Shown here piece by piece: positions 1 through 6,984 of a DNA stretch of 36,534 bases; positions within the stretch are counted from its first letter, which is position 1, and each line of letters opens with the position of its first letter. This stretch comes from Candidatus Thalassarchaeum betae (GTDB lineage: Archaea; Thermoplasmatota; Poseidoniia; Poseidoniales; Thalassarchaeaceae). The position numbers were made by a program, and so were the translations under genes. The notes beneath the pieces are model-generated. The model had not been told where the DNA came from, did not search any database, and saw nothing but the letters and a program-made list of their open reading frames with translations. Where the stretch lies: assembly GCA_003193925.1 (NCBI GenBank), contig PSPG01000014.1, positions 1-36,534 of the forward strand. The letters run 5' to 3'.

Positions 1-107
1 CCTATCTGACCTGGGAGGAGTTTCAGGCTGAAGGACAAGAGGCCCACGGTACGATGGATTCCCTAGTCGTTGTGCCAGATGACACGCCTCCGGACGTCCT
101 CTCCTAG
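1..107 (+). CDS. C-terminal end of an unidentified protein, cut by the window edge
   Basis: Frame 3 is open from the window edge to a TAG at 105-107. It encodes about 34 residues ending VVVPDDTPPDVLS, acidic and soluble. The gene converges on the minus-strand oxidase cluster, with 37 bases between the two stop codons. The fragment is too short for a family call and codon use is only weakly informative, so this may be chance open frame. Nothing further is visible in it. Confidence 0.4.
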   Translation, partial: YLTWEEFQAEGQEAHGTMDSLVVVPDDTPPDVLS

Positions 108-144
108 CCTCCCCCCCAGGCATGACATCGTTCCGGACTCACGT

Positions 145-378
145 CTACTCTTCAGAGGCCGAATCGGTACCCTGTTCGGGCGGAGAATCCTTCTTCCCTC
201 GGGAATCGGCCCGCCAGATGCCAGCGGCCACCAGCAGGAAGAAGCTGAAGCCCACGATCCAAGCCTCTCTGACCCCAAACATCTCCATCGAGGTGAAACT
301 GAGTCCGATTGTGCATACAATCCAGACGACACCGATGAACAGGAAAATCTTCGCATCATCTCCCTTGTCGTCAGCCAT
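145..378 (-). CDS. Small two-helix membrane protein of the oxidase cluster
   Basis: This 77-residue protein has two hydrophobic helices (about residues 10-29 and 37-53) and a charged, Ser/Glu-rich C-terminal tail. It starts 15 bases after the stop of the heme-copper subunit I gene, behind a strong purine-rich ribosome site (GGGAGGGGAGG), so it is the last gene of that operon. Family knowledge: B-type oxidases often carry tiny extra subunits (the T. thermophilus ba3 enzyme has one with a single helix). By position this is inferred to be an accessory subunit or assembly factor. I recognise no sequence family, so function is inference only. Confidence 0.7.
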   Translation of the reverse strand: MADDKGDDAKIFLFIGVVWIVCTIGLSFTSMEMFGVREAWIVGFSFFLLVAAGIWRADSRGKKDSPPEQGTDSASEE

Positions 379-393
379 CCTCTCCCCTCCCGT

Positions 394-2070
394 TCATCCC
401 GGCAAATCTCCAACCATTGAGAATGTCAACCAAGTGAGCGCGAACAACGCCGCGAGCGCGACGAACATCACGATCGTGGCCGTGGGCGCCTTGACAGCCC
501 CCGGCTCGGCGGGTTCCCATCGTACAGTGGGCAGGTTGGCAGTCACCTCGCCGACTCCTGCCTCCTCGCCAGACCGCAAGGTGCGGACGAGCCCGTACAC
601 GAACAGCAGCAGAACGATGGCCATGATGATTCCACCGAGGCCGACGAGCGCATTCAGAAGGGGAATCGAAGCGTGCAAGTCGTACTCCGGCGCCAGCGTC
701 CGCCGAGCCGAGCCGAGGTATCCGGCGGCGATGCCCGAGACGCCGAACAGGTAAACTCCGACGGTGAGCGCCCAGGGCAGTTGAGCCATCAGTTTCGGGT
801 TCCACAGCTGCCTGCCGTAGAGGATGGGGATGACGTACATCAGCAGCCCGATGAAGGTGAGCGTGATAGTGCCCACGGTGAAGAAGTGGAAGTAGGCCGG
901 GATTGCGAAGGTGTCCGACAGCAGAGCGGCGAATTTCACCTGTATGAGGATGTTTGCAAGCACTCCACCGGCGGCGGCACAGACGCAGGCGGCCGCAATC
1001 GAGGAGAAGGCGGGGTTGCCCCACGGCAGGTCGCGCATCCAGGCGAACAGCCCCTGTCTTCCTTCGCTGACCCGCGCACTCGCTTCGAGGGAGACCAGGA
1101 TGATGACGAACACCATGATCGTCGGGATGCTGATGAACATGGCGAGTGTCGAGGCGACCGTCTTCATCAGCGCGGAGATGGTCGGGTCGAGGAACATGTG
1201 GTAGAGGAAGGTCGGGGGGAGGACGACTAGGTAGAAGGAAAAGAAGACCTTCGACAATCGATCGCTGAAGATGCTCTTCACACCGGTAGTGACCTCCGCC
1301 AGAGCATACCAGACCAACACCGTGGACAGCAGAGGCAAGTAGTGCATGTTGTGGAACATCACGTGATAGGCAATCATGTAGTCGAAGTCCATCGGCCCAC
1401 CGCCTTCCAAGGCCCACAAGGCAGTCCTGCCGAACACATTCAGCGCGGCGAATGAGGTGACGGTGAGCAGGGCCGCCCAGAGCGTCGCGGCGAAGGTGAT
1501 GGAGGACCAGCTCTCGACCTTGCCGTCCAACTTCGCTTTGATGGGAGTCGCGATGCAAGGAATCGAGACGCACAACAGACCGAGTCCGAGCAGGACGTAG
1601 CCGACGTAGAACCAGTCAGCACCCGGCATCCCATCAGACAGCGGGGCGAGTCCGGTGTAGGTGATGACCGCTCCCATCCAAGGTGCGATCTGGTCGATCA
1701 GGAAACCGGCTGACATCAGGCCGAACCCTACCCACGCCAAGTTGCGCCAGACCAGCTCGTCGACACCATCGGTGTAGACGAGCACGAACACCATCACCAC
1801 AGCAACCTGCACGAAGTAGAGCCAGTAGTAGAATACCGTGGTTCCATGCAGAGTGAGAATCGTGTAGGCTAGGGTTGACTCGAGGGAGAGGAAACCCCCC
1901 TTGACCAACACGAGCAGCAAAGCGTAGAGGACTCCAAGCCCAAGAGTGAAGATGCTGACGAGCACGAAAGCCTTCAGCAACCGCCTGTCCCCCTCTGCCA
2001 GACTTGACAGCGAAGCCTCGAACCGCCCCGAAGCATGCTCAATGGTGGATTCGTCACCTTGTTCCGCCAT
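394..2070 (-). CDS. B-type heme-copper oxidase subunit I homologue with altered active-site ligands
   Basis: This 558-residue polytopic membrane protein is collinear with the ba3-type (B family) oxidase subunit I; the stretch GLFAWMRDLPWGNPAF is very close to the Thermus protein. In the family, helix II and helix X His ligate the low-spin heme, a second helix X His ligates the high-spin heme, and three His bind CuB. Seen here: low-spin ligands are present (H75 in LHGTT; H395 in YFHFF), and helix VI keeps H240 and the cross-link Tyr Y244 (FHNMHY). The double His of helix VII reads Y290-H291 (FLYHMFLDP), and the high-spin heme His reads Y393. Extra His occur at 236 and 243. It overlaps no gene and sits between subunit II and a small membrane protein. 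Either it is a reductase with an unusual site, or it is catalytically changed. The family assignment is firm; the activity is unknown. Confidence 0.9.
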   Translation of the reverse strand: MAEQGDESTIEHASGRFEASLSSLAEGDRRLLKAFVLVSIFTLGLGVLYALLLVLVKGGFLSLESTLAYTILTLHGTTVFYYWLYFVQVAVVMVFVLVYTDGVDELVWRNLAWVGFGLMSAGFLIDQIAPWMGAVITYTGLAPLSDGMPGADWFYVGYVLLGLGLLCVSIPCIATPIKAKLDGKVESWSSITFAATLWAALLTVTSFAALNVFGRTALWALEGGGPMDFDYMIAYHVMFHNMHYLPLLSTVLVWYALAEVTTGVKSIFSDRLSKVFFSFYLVVLPPTFLYHMFLDPTISALMKTVASTLAMFISIPTIMVFVIILVSLEASARVSEGRQGLFAWMRDLPWGNPAFSSIAAACVCAAAGGVLANILIQVKFAALLSDTFAIPAYFHFFTVGTITLTFIGLLMYVIPILYGRQLWNPKLMAQLPWALTVGVYLFGVSGIAAGYLGSARRTLAPEYDLHASIPLLNALVGLGGIIMAIVLLLFVYGLVRTLRSGEEAGVGEVTANLPTVRWEPAEPGAVKAPTATIVMFVALAALFALTWLTFSMVGDLPG

Positions 2071-2086
2071 CGTTCATCGCCCCGTT

Positions 2087-2632
2087 TCACACAACGACAA
2101 TCTTGCCGCTCATGCCGTTATGCTGCTCCCCGCAGTAGTAACTGCAGTACAGCGTGTACTCTCCCGGCTCGTCGAATGTCAGTCTCTGTTCGATCACTAC
2201 TCCTGGAATGAGCCTGACCATCTGGCTGCCGGAGTCGGTGCTGACCGAGGCGCCATGGTAGACGTCCATCGTCATCATCCTGAACTGATACTCGACGCCG
2301 GCTTCCAGTTGAATCTCAGCAGGTGAGTATCCCCATTGGTAGGCGGCGAGGTAGACCGGATTCATCGACATCCGCTCCCCGCCCATTACCATCCAGCCAG
2401 GGTCAGGCGCCACCACGATGCCGGCGTCCGCATCCCAGTTGTTCTCTTCGAAGAGAATGGTGATTGCCATGAACTGACCAGCAGACATCTCACTGGGGCC
2501 TCCGTGCCCGGCGTGGGCATCGCCAGCACCCTCTTCTGCGGTGTAGGCGCCGCCCAGAGACCAAGGGATGATGAGCAGGAGCAGTGAGAGGCTGGTCAGG
2601 ACCGCGCCCAGCGGCTCACTCGAACGATTCAT
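2087..2632 (-). CDS. Heme-copper oxidase subunit II with CuA site
   Basis: This is a 181-residue protein with one N-terminal membrane helix (about residues 9-29) and an exported cupredoxin domain. The dinuclear CuA ligand set is complete: H126 (DVYHGAS), then C163, C167, H171 and M174 in CSYYCGEQHNGM. Tyr165 sits where A-type enzymes have the carbonyl-donating Glu, and B-type enzymes also vary there. In the family this domain accepts electrons from cytochrome c or a blue-copper protein and passes them to heme in subunit I. It lies 16 bases upstream of subunit I and 22 bases downstream of a secreted cupredoxin, which is the obvious candidate donor. Its intact CuA site contrasts with the altered catalytic site of its partner. 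Confidence 0.92.
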   Translation of the reverse strand: MNRSSEPLGAVLTSLSLLLLIIPWSLGGAYTAEEGAGDAHAGHGGPSEMSAGQFMAITILFEENNWDADAGIVVAPDPGWMVMGGERMSMNPVYLAAYQWGYSPAEIQLEAGVEYQFRMMTMDVYHGASVSTDSGSQMVRLIPGVVIEQRLTFDEPGEYTLYCSYYCGEQHNGMSGKIVVV

Positions 2633-2654
2633 GCTTGTTCACCTCGGAATCGAA

Positions 2655-3179
2655 TCACCGCTCCTTGCGGGTGGCGACGATGGAGGCTGCTGTGATTGCC
2701 GCGACGGCCAACCCGAAGGCGAAGCCGGGAATCCCATCATCCTGCGTGTGTTCGTCGTGCATGTCACCACTCATGTCCATCTGGGTGGCTGTGTGGACGG
2801 CGGAATCGTTGTTCACCCAGGTGACTGTGACACCGGGTTGGATCTTCACCGTGCTCGGTTGGTAGCTGAAGCCGTCGATGTAGATGGTGACGTCGTCAGC
2901 GCGGGCATCAGAGTCGTCGGAGACGTTCACCCAGCCGGTGAAGTCGGGGAAGCCTTCGTGAGGCGGGTGCGGAGTGCAGGAGTACATGTCATTCGACGCC
3001 ATCGTGAAGGTGTGTGACCAACTCTCATTCTGAGCCAGTTCTCCGCTGTCCCACAACTCCATCTCTTTCGCGCTTGCCGAAGGCAAGAGGAACATGAGGG
3101 GTAAGAGCAGCATCAGGGCGGCCCCTAACCGCACAGTAGTTCGGGTTTTGTTCTCACCTGATTTTCTTGATTTATTCAT
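2655..3179 (-). CDS. Secreted cupredoxin with swapped halves and a PGF-CTERM-like anchor
   Basis: From the ATG at 3179 this is 174 residues. It has a signal peptide (to about residue 37, SASAK), a cupredoxin-like domain, a Met/His-rich stretch (MDMSGDMHDEH) and a tail IPGF plus one helix plus RKER, which matches the PGF-CTERM archaeosortase signal layout. The domain order is unusual. The C-terminal half of a cupredoxin (SGELAQNESWSHTFT, then MYSCTPHP with C68 and H71) comes first. The N-terminal half (FSYQPSTVKIQPGVTVTWVNNDSAVHT with H129) follows. The usual Met ligand is not evident; H74 is nearby. It probably donates electrons to CuA of the next gene. A longer TTG start at 3215 is rejected because a TATA-like box at 3221-3230 places transcription start inside that extension. 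Confidence 0.85.
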   Translation of the reverse strand: MNKSRKSGENKTRTTVRLGAALMLLLPLMFLLPSASAKEMELWDSGELAQNESWSHTFTMASNDMYSCTPHPPHEGFPDFTGWVNVSDDSDARADDVTIYIDGFSYQPSTVKIQPGVTVTWVNNDSAVHTATQMDMSGDMHDEHTQDDGIPGFAFGLAVAAITAASIVATRKER

Positions 3180-3220
3180 CTCAGCACTCGCCCTGACCAA
3201 TCCCCGGTATTCCAATGGTT

Positions 3221-3230
3221 GAATATAACA
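3221..3230 (-). promoter_or_regulatory. TATA-like box before the cupredoxin/oxidase operon
   Basis: Read on the minus strand this is TGTTATATTC. It lies about 45 bases before the ATG at 3179, which would give a leader of roughly 20 bases. It is the likely promoter of the cupredoxin, subunit II, subunit I and small-protein operon. The position fits archaeal promoter spacing; no start site has been measured. Confidence 0.5.
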
Positions 3231-3293
3231 TTTCCCGCGGCGAGAAATCTGCCTTTCAGTTCACTGGGAGTGACCCCTCAAATCGTTGAGGCC

Positions 3294-4772
3294 CTAGTGT
3301 CCTGACCTCCTCGAGCCGGGGCCCACTCGCATCGCTATAGCGCCTGCAACGAGAGAGAGCAATCCCATTGAGAGGGACCAACCCGGCAGCCCCTGATCCG
3401 CCTTGCCAACTTCGAGGAACACCACAGAGCGTTCGGTCTCGGAGAGCAGCCGCTCGGGCGTTCCGTCGACCAGCAGTGGCCGAAAGCGCCCCTCCAACTC
3501 GACAGAGATGTTCCCGCTGTACAGCGGCCGCACGGTGAACTCCAGCGTAGTCGAGTTGTTGGCGCCCAACTCGGCTACCTCCACCCAATCGGGTGACGCC
3601 TTGAAACCCTCCTCCTTCAACCAGAAGGTCCCGTTGACGAGCGGTCCGAAGCCGGTGTTGTTCAATTCGAGGGAGAGGGTGAAGGACTCGCCGCTGACGA
3701 TCTTGGCGGGATGGCTGCTCGCTTCGAGCACGGGATGGGCACCGAAGAGAGGGTAGTTGCTCATCATGTACAACGAGCCGATGAAGGCGGCGGTGAGTCG
3801 TGACTGCTTTTCCTCTACCGAGATCATCCCCCACTGCTCATTGTCTACCTCGACGGTCACTGAGGGCATCCCGAGCGAGTATCCGTAGTCGAGCGAGGTC
3901 CCCTTGGCGATGTACAGCTCAGTCGCGGCCGGCCCGGCCCTGAGTCCGGTGAGCTCAGTCAACTCCTGCTCCAGGCGGGTGTACATCTCGATGTCCGGCG
4001 TGGCTGATTCGGTGTATCCCCACGGCGTCAGGAACCAGAGTGTGCCGGTGTGCATCGATATGTAGAGACGGAAGTCATGCGACTCAAACACCTCCACGTT
4101 GGCAGCCACCTCGGGCTCGCTCGCAGCCGAGCTTCCGGCACCGTCCCATTCGAAGGGATAGTTGCGGTTGAGGTCGACCCCGTTGGAGTTGGCCCGCGTG
4201 TCGCGGGTGTTGCCGTCGACATTGACCATCGGGAAGATGAAGATGTCGTGGCTGTCGACGAATTCCTTGACCCATGGGTCGTCTTCGTACTCGGTCACTA
4301 GGTAGTCGAGCAGCAGCACCGCCACCTCCATCCCGAGTTGCTCGTTGCCGTGGTGCCCCCCATCGATGTGGATCTGCGGTTTGGGTGTCGGGTCGGAGAG
4401 GTTGGTGACCTGCGCCAGCAGCAACTTGCCGTAATCGTTGAACGGATCCAGCTCAGCGTCGACGCTGTGCCCGATTGTCGAGAGGCGCATGATTTCCGAG
4501 TGGTCCTGCTGCAGCGCCTCCATGTGCTCGCGCAGGTCCCAGTAGTGGTAGTACACCTGGTCGTAGATCTCGTCGCGGATTTCCTGACGCAGCCACTCGC
4601 TCGCCCTGTCAGAAACCTCCGGCCCCCACTCGACCTCGGGGCTCCCCTCGACTCTGTTCCAGCCGTCGGCACCGTCTGCCTCAACTGGCTCCTGTGCTGC
4701 GCTGGAATCGAAACAACCGGCCAGTGGCGTCAATAACAAGAAAAAAGCAACCAGAAGGTGCTTGTGTTTCAC
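3294..4772 (-). CDS. M14 zinc carboxypeptidase, lipoprotein
   Basis: This is a 492-residue exported peptidase. The signal peptide ends in a lipobox-like LAGC with Cys20, so a lipid anchor is likely. The M14 catalytic set is visible: zinc ligands H141 and E144 (GGHHGNE), substrate-binding NRNY near 202-205, third zinc ligand H241 (SMHTG) and catalytic E308 (TVEVD). A beta-rich region of about 100 residues follows (about 350-450), then LPGW plus a hydrophobic helix and basic end, a weak match to a PGF-type tail. The family removes C-terminal residues from peptides, here presumably outside the cell. The gene stands alone: it ends about 115 bases before the cupredoxin ATG and its upstream neighbour is divergent. 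Having both a lipobox and a C-terminal anchor is odd. Confidence 0.92.
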   Translation of the reverse strand: MKHKHLLVAFFLLLTPLAGCFDSSAAQEPVEADGADGWNRVEGSPEVEWGPEVSDRASEWLRQEIRDEIYDQVYYHYWDLREHMEALQQDHSEIMRLSTIGHSVDAELDPFNDYGKLLLAQVTNLSDPTPKPQIHIDGGHHGNEQLGMEVAVLLLDYLVTEYEDDPWVKEFVDSHDIFIFPMVNVDGNTRDTRANSNGVDLNRNYPFEWDGAGSSAASEPEVAANVEVFESHDFRLYISMHTGTLWFLTPWGYTESATPDIEMYTRLEQELTELTGLRAGPAATELYIAKGTSLDYGYSLGMPSVTVEVDNEQWGMISVEEKQSRLTAAFIGSLYMMSNYPLFGAHPVLEASSHPAKIVSGESFTLSLELNNTGFGPLVNGTFWLKEEGFKASPDWVEVAELGANNSTTLEFTVRPLYSGNISVELEGRFRPLLVDGTPERLLSETERSVVFLEVGKADQGLPGWSLSMGLLSLVAGAIAMRVGPGSRRSGH

Positions 4773-4931
4773 GAAAACGCCTGTTTATCTGTCCGTATTA
4801 ACTTTCAGATGACATCAGATTCACAGGGGTTCGTGGCTTCCGATAGTCCCCTGAAACCACTTTTATCAGCCGATTCGGACCCTTCGCTCTCAAATACTCA
4901 GAAATGAGCGTCAACTCGGGGATGGGTACCC
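4773..4931. promoter_or_regulatory. Divergent promoter region, carboxypeptidase / coiled-coil gene
   Basis: This 159-base gap between divergent genes is more AT-rich than its flanks. On the plus strand a TATA-like CTTTTATCAG lies at 4859-4868. It would start transcription near 4890, just before a mini-ORF (ATG at 4904, eleven codons, stop at 4937-4939) that overlaps the GTG start of the coiled-coil gene. On the minus strand AGTTAATAC near 4794-4802 is the best box for the carboxypeptidase. No other gene is seen. Confidence 0.4.
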
Positions 4932-6032
4932 GTGAGTGAGAGCAAGTCGCCAGAGGGTGACGATACCGGAGGTATCGACGAGTTGGCTGCGCTGCGTGCC
5001 CAGCATGCCATCTCAGCCTCTTCCAGCATGGAGTCGGTGGCACGCGCCAGGGAGCGCCTCGACGAGGAGTCGAAGCTGCGCTCGGGCATCCGCCGCGAGC
5101 GTCGAATGCGCATCGCCGAGATGACCGAGAGGGTCTCTGGGATGCACGGCGCGATGCGCAAGGCCAATGAGATTCTGTTCGAGGAGAGGTTGCAGCAGAT
5201 CGAGGCCGACCTGAGGGCAGAGCTCGAGGATGAGATGGAGAGACTCGAGACCGAGGCCCTGGAGCGCGAGGAGCGCCTCCTGCGGGAGGAGATGCTGCAC
5301 CGGCTGCGCCGGGAGGAGAACCGGCTGCGCGAGCAGTTAGACCTGGAGCGTGACCGTCGCATAGAGGCCCATTCCATCAAGCTGCGCAGCAGGCTCAAGG
5401 ACGAGATGGAGACCGAGTACGAGCGCCGCAGGGCGTTCCTCGAGGAGCGTCTGGAGCTAGAAGCGGCGCAAGACGTCGAGAGGATGCAACGCCGCGTCGA
5501 AATGGACCTGCGCGAGGCTATGGAGAGTGGTGTCCACAGGAAGGTCGAGGCCCACCGACTGGAACAGGAGATGCAGATGCGGGAGCGCCTCTCCGAGGCA
5601 CGCAGGGAGCGCGAGGGAGAACTGGAGAAGCAGCTCAAGGACGAGCGAGCATCGCTCGAGAAGGAGATGAAGGCCGACGTCGACGTCCGCATCAAGGTGC
5701 TCGAGGAGGAGTCGGAGCGCGCTGCGCTGGCCGAGCTGGACCGCCGCTTCCGAGCAGAGCGCGAGACCATGGAGGTCGCACTCGCCCTGCGCCGCCAGGA
5801 GATGGCGCTGGAGCAGGAGGTCGAGATGGAGCAGAGGGTTGCCGAGTTCGCCAAGAAGCGCGAGGCCGAGATGATGGCCAAGCTCGAGGAGCAGTTCGCC
5901 AAGCGCGGCGACCTCTCAAAGGAGGAGGTCAAGGAGATACTCAAGTCGCTCGAGGCCGAACTCAAGTCGAAGTGGGAGGCCGCGCTGCTCGATGCCAAGC
6001 AATCCGCCCTCGAGAGAGTGGGCGAGGACTAG
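4932..6032 (+). CDS. Long Glu/Arg-rich coiled-coil protein
   Basis: This 366-residue protein is almost entirely a predicted coiled coil from about residue 30 to 340. It is very rich in Glu, Arg, Leu and Met, with heptad-like repeats such as LREEMLHRLRREENRLREQL. There is no signal peptide, membrane helix or enzymatic motif. The N-terminal 30 residues (SPEGDDTGG) and the last 20 look non-coiled. The start is a GTG; the first in-frame ATG would lose 30 residues. It converges on and overlaps by four bases a ParA-type ATPase. Filamentous coiled-coil proteins are common partners of ParA/MinD ATPases, so a role in positioning or chromosome or cell-pole organisation is possible, but this is inference. 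I do not recognise a family. Confidence 0.8.
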   Translation: MSESKSPEGDDTGGIDELAALRAQHAISASSSMESVARARERLDEESKLRSGIRRERRMRIAEMTERVSGMHGAMRKANEILFEERLQQIEADLRAELEDEMERLETEALEREERLLREEMLHRLRREENRLREQLDLERDRRIEAHSIKLRSRLKDEMETEYERRRAFLEERLELEAAQDVERMQRRVEMDLREAMESGVHRKVEAHRLEQEMQMRERLSEARREREGELEKQLKDERASLEKEMKADVDVRIKVLEEESERAALAELDRRFRAERETMEVALALRRQEMALEQEVEMEQRVAEFAKKREAEMMAKLEEQFAKRGDLSKEEVKEILKSLEAELKSKWEAALLDAKQSALERVGED

Positions 6033-6937
6033 CCTCCCAGTATCCTCTCTATCCGCGCATCGGCTTCCTTCGCCAGCTCCCAGTACGCCTTGCTGCCCGG
6101 GTTGGACTTGTTCGGCTTCTTCGCGATGACTATCGGTGCTCCCTCAAGTGGAGCCTCTGCTATCGCCACCGAGCGCTGGATGGCAGTCTTGAACACCCGG
6201 TCGCCGAAGTGCTTGCGCGCGCGCTCGGCGACCGTCTCGCCCAGGTTGCTGCTGGTCTGCACCATAGTCAGCGCGATCCCGAACAGCTTGAGGTCGGGGT
6301 TGATGGCCTTCTGCACGTCGCGAATCGCGTTCATCAACTGGCTCATGCCCTCGAGCGCGTAGAACTCGGCTTGGATGGGGATCAGCACCCAATTGGCCGC
6401 GGCCAGCGCGTTCACGGTAAGCAGGCCAAGCGAAGCCGGTGTGTCGACGATCACCAGGTCGAAGTGTCCCACAGCCTGCTCGAGAGCCACTTTGAGTCGG
6501 GTCTCGCGCCCGATTCTCATCGCGAGGTCGATCTCGACGCCAGACAGGTCGAGGTCGGCGGGCAGCAGCCAGAGGTTGTCGATGGCGATTCCCTTGGGCG
6601 GGCCCCGCTTGCGGTCGGGGTTATGGCGCTTCCAAGCCGCACGCATAGCCTCAGTGAGGTTGTCTGGGCCGAGCAGGCACTCGGTGAGGGTGACCGGCGC
6701 GCCTTCCAAGCCTCCCTTGAACAGCTCGTTCATCGTCGGGCCCAGCGACCTCTTGTCGATGCCGAAGGTGGTGGCCACGTTGCCCTTGGGGTCGAGGTCG
6801 ACCAGCAAGACCCTGCGGCCGGAGATCCCCATCTCCTCGTTACCCACCGCCAGAGCCGCGGCCAGATTGACCGCGGTTGTGGTCTTGGCGCAGCCGCCCT
6901 TGTGGTTCACAACCGCAATCACCACTGGCGCAGACAT
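6029..6937 (-). CDS. ParA/Soj-family partition ATPase (orphan)
   Basis: This is a deviant Walker-A ATPase of the ParA/MinD superfamily. The N-terminal VIAVVNHKGGCAKTTTAVNLAAAL carries the signature Lys and the catalytic Lys. LLVDLDPKGN (switch I region) and VIVDTPASLGLL follow at the expected spacing. From the ATG at 6937 the protein has 302 residues, a normal ParA length, and starts five residues before strand one. A longer GTG start at 6988 would overlap the MoxR stop (GTGA) and could allow coupling, but adds an atypical tail; GAGGGAG lies directly before the ATG. No ParB or parS is visible nearby. The family forms dynamic ATP-dependent gradients that move DNA or protein cargo. Neighbours are a MoxR ATPase upstream and a convergent coiled-coil protein. 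Confidence 0.9.
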   Translation of the reverse strand: MSAPVVIAVVNHKGGCAKTTTAVNLAAALAVGNEEMGISGRRVLLVDLDPKGNVATTFGIDKRSLGPTMNELFKGGLEGAPVTLTECLLGPDNLTEAMRAAWKRHNPDRKRGPPKGIAIDNLWLLPADLDLSGVEIDLAMRIGRETRLKVALEQAVGHFDLVIVDTPASLGLLTVNALAAANWVLIPIQAEFYALEGMSQLMNAIRDVQKAINPDLKLFGIALTMVQTSSNLGETVAERARKHFGDRVFKTAIQRSVAIAEAPLEGAPIVIAKKPNKSNPGSKAYWELAKEADARIERILGG

Positions 6938-6984
6938 CTCCCTCGTTGGGGGGATAACCGCGGGACTACCGTGAATCTTGCGAA

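Noticed and set aside
371-1573. 400-residue open frame antisense to subunit I
   Set aside because: It is a shadow of the oxidase gene. Its translation is rich in Arg, His and Gly with no domain, as expected from the high G/C third positions of the real gene.
2655-3215. Longer start of the cupredoxin (TTG at 3215)
   Set aside because: The TATA-like box at 3221-3230 would leave no leader, and the ATG at 3179 gives a normal signal peptide.
4898-5998. 366-residue Ser/Arg-rich frame antisense to the coiled-coil gene
   Set aside because: The Ser/Arg richness mirrors Glu/Leu codons of the real strand. The coiled-coil frame has heptads and a TATA-like box upstream; this one has neither.
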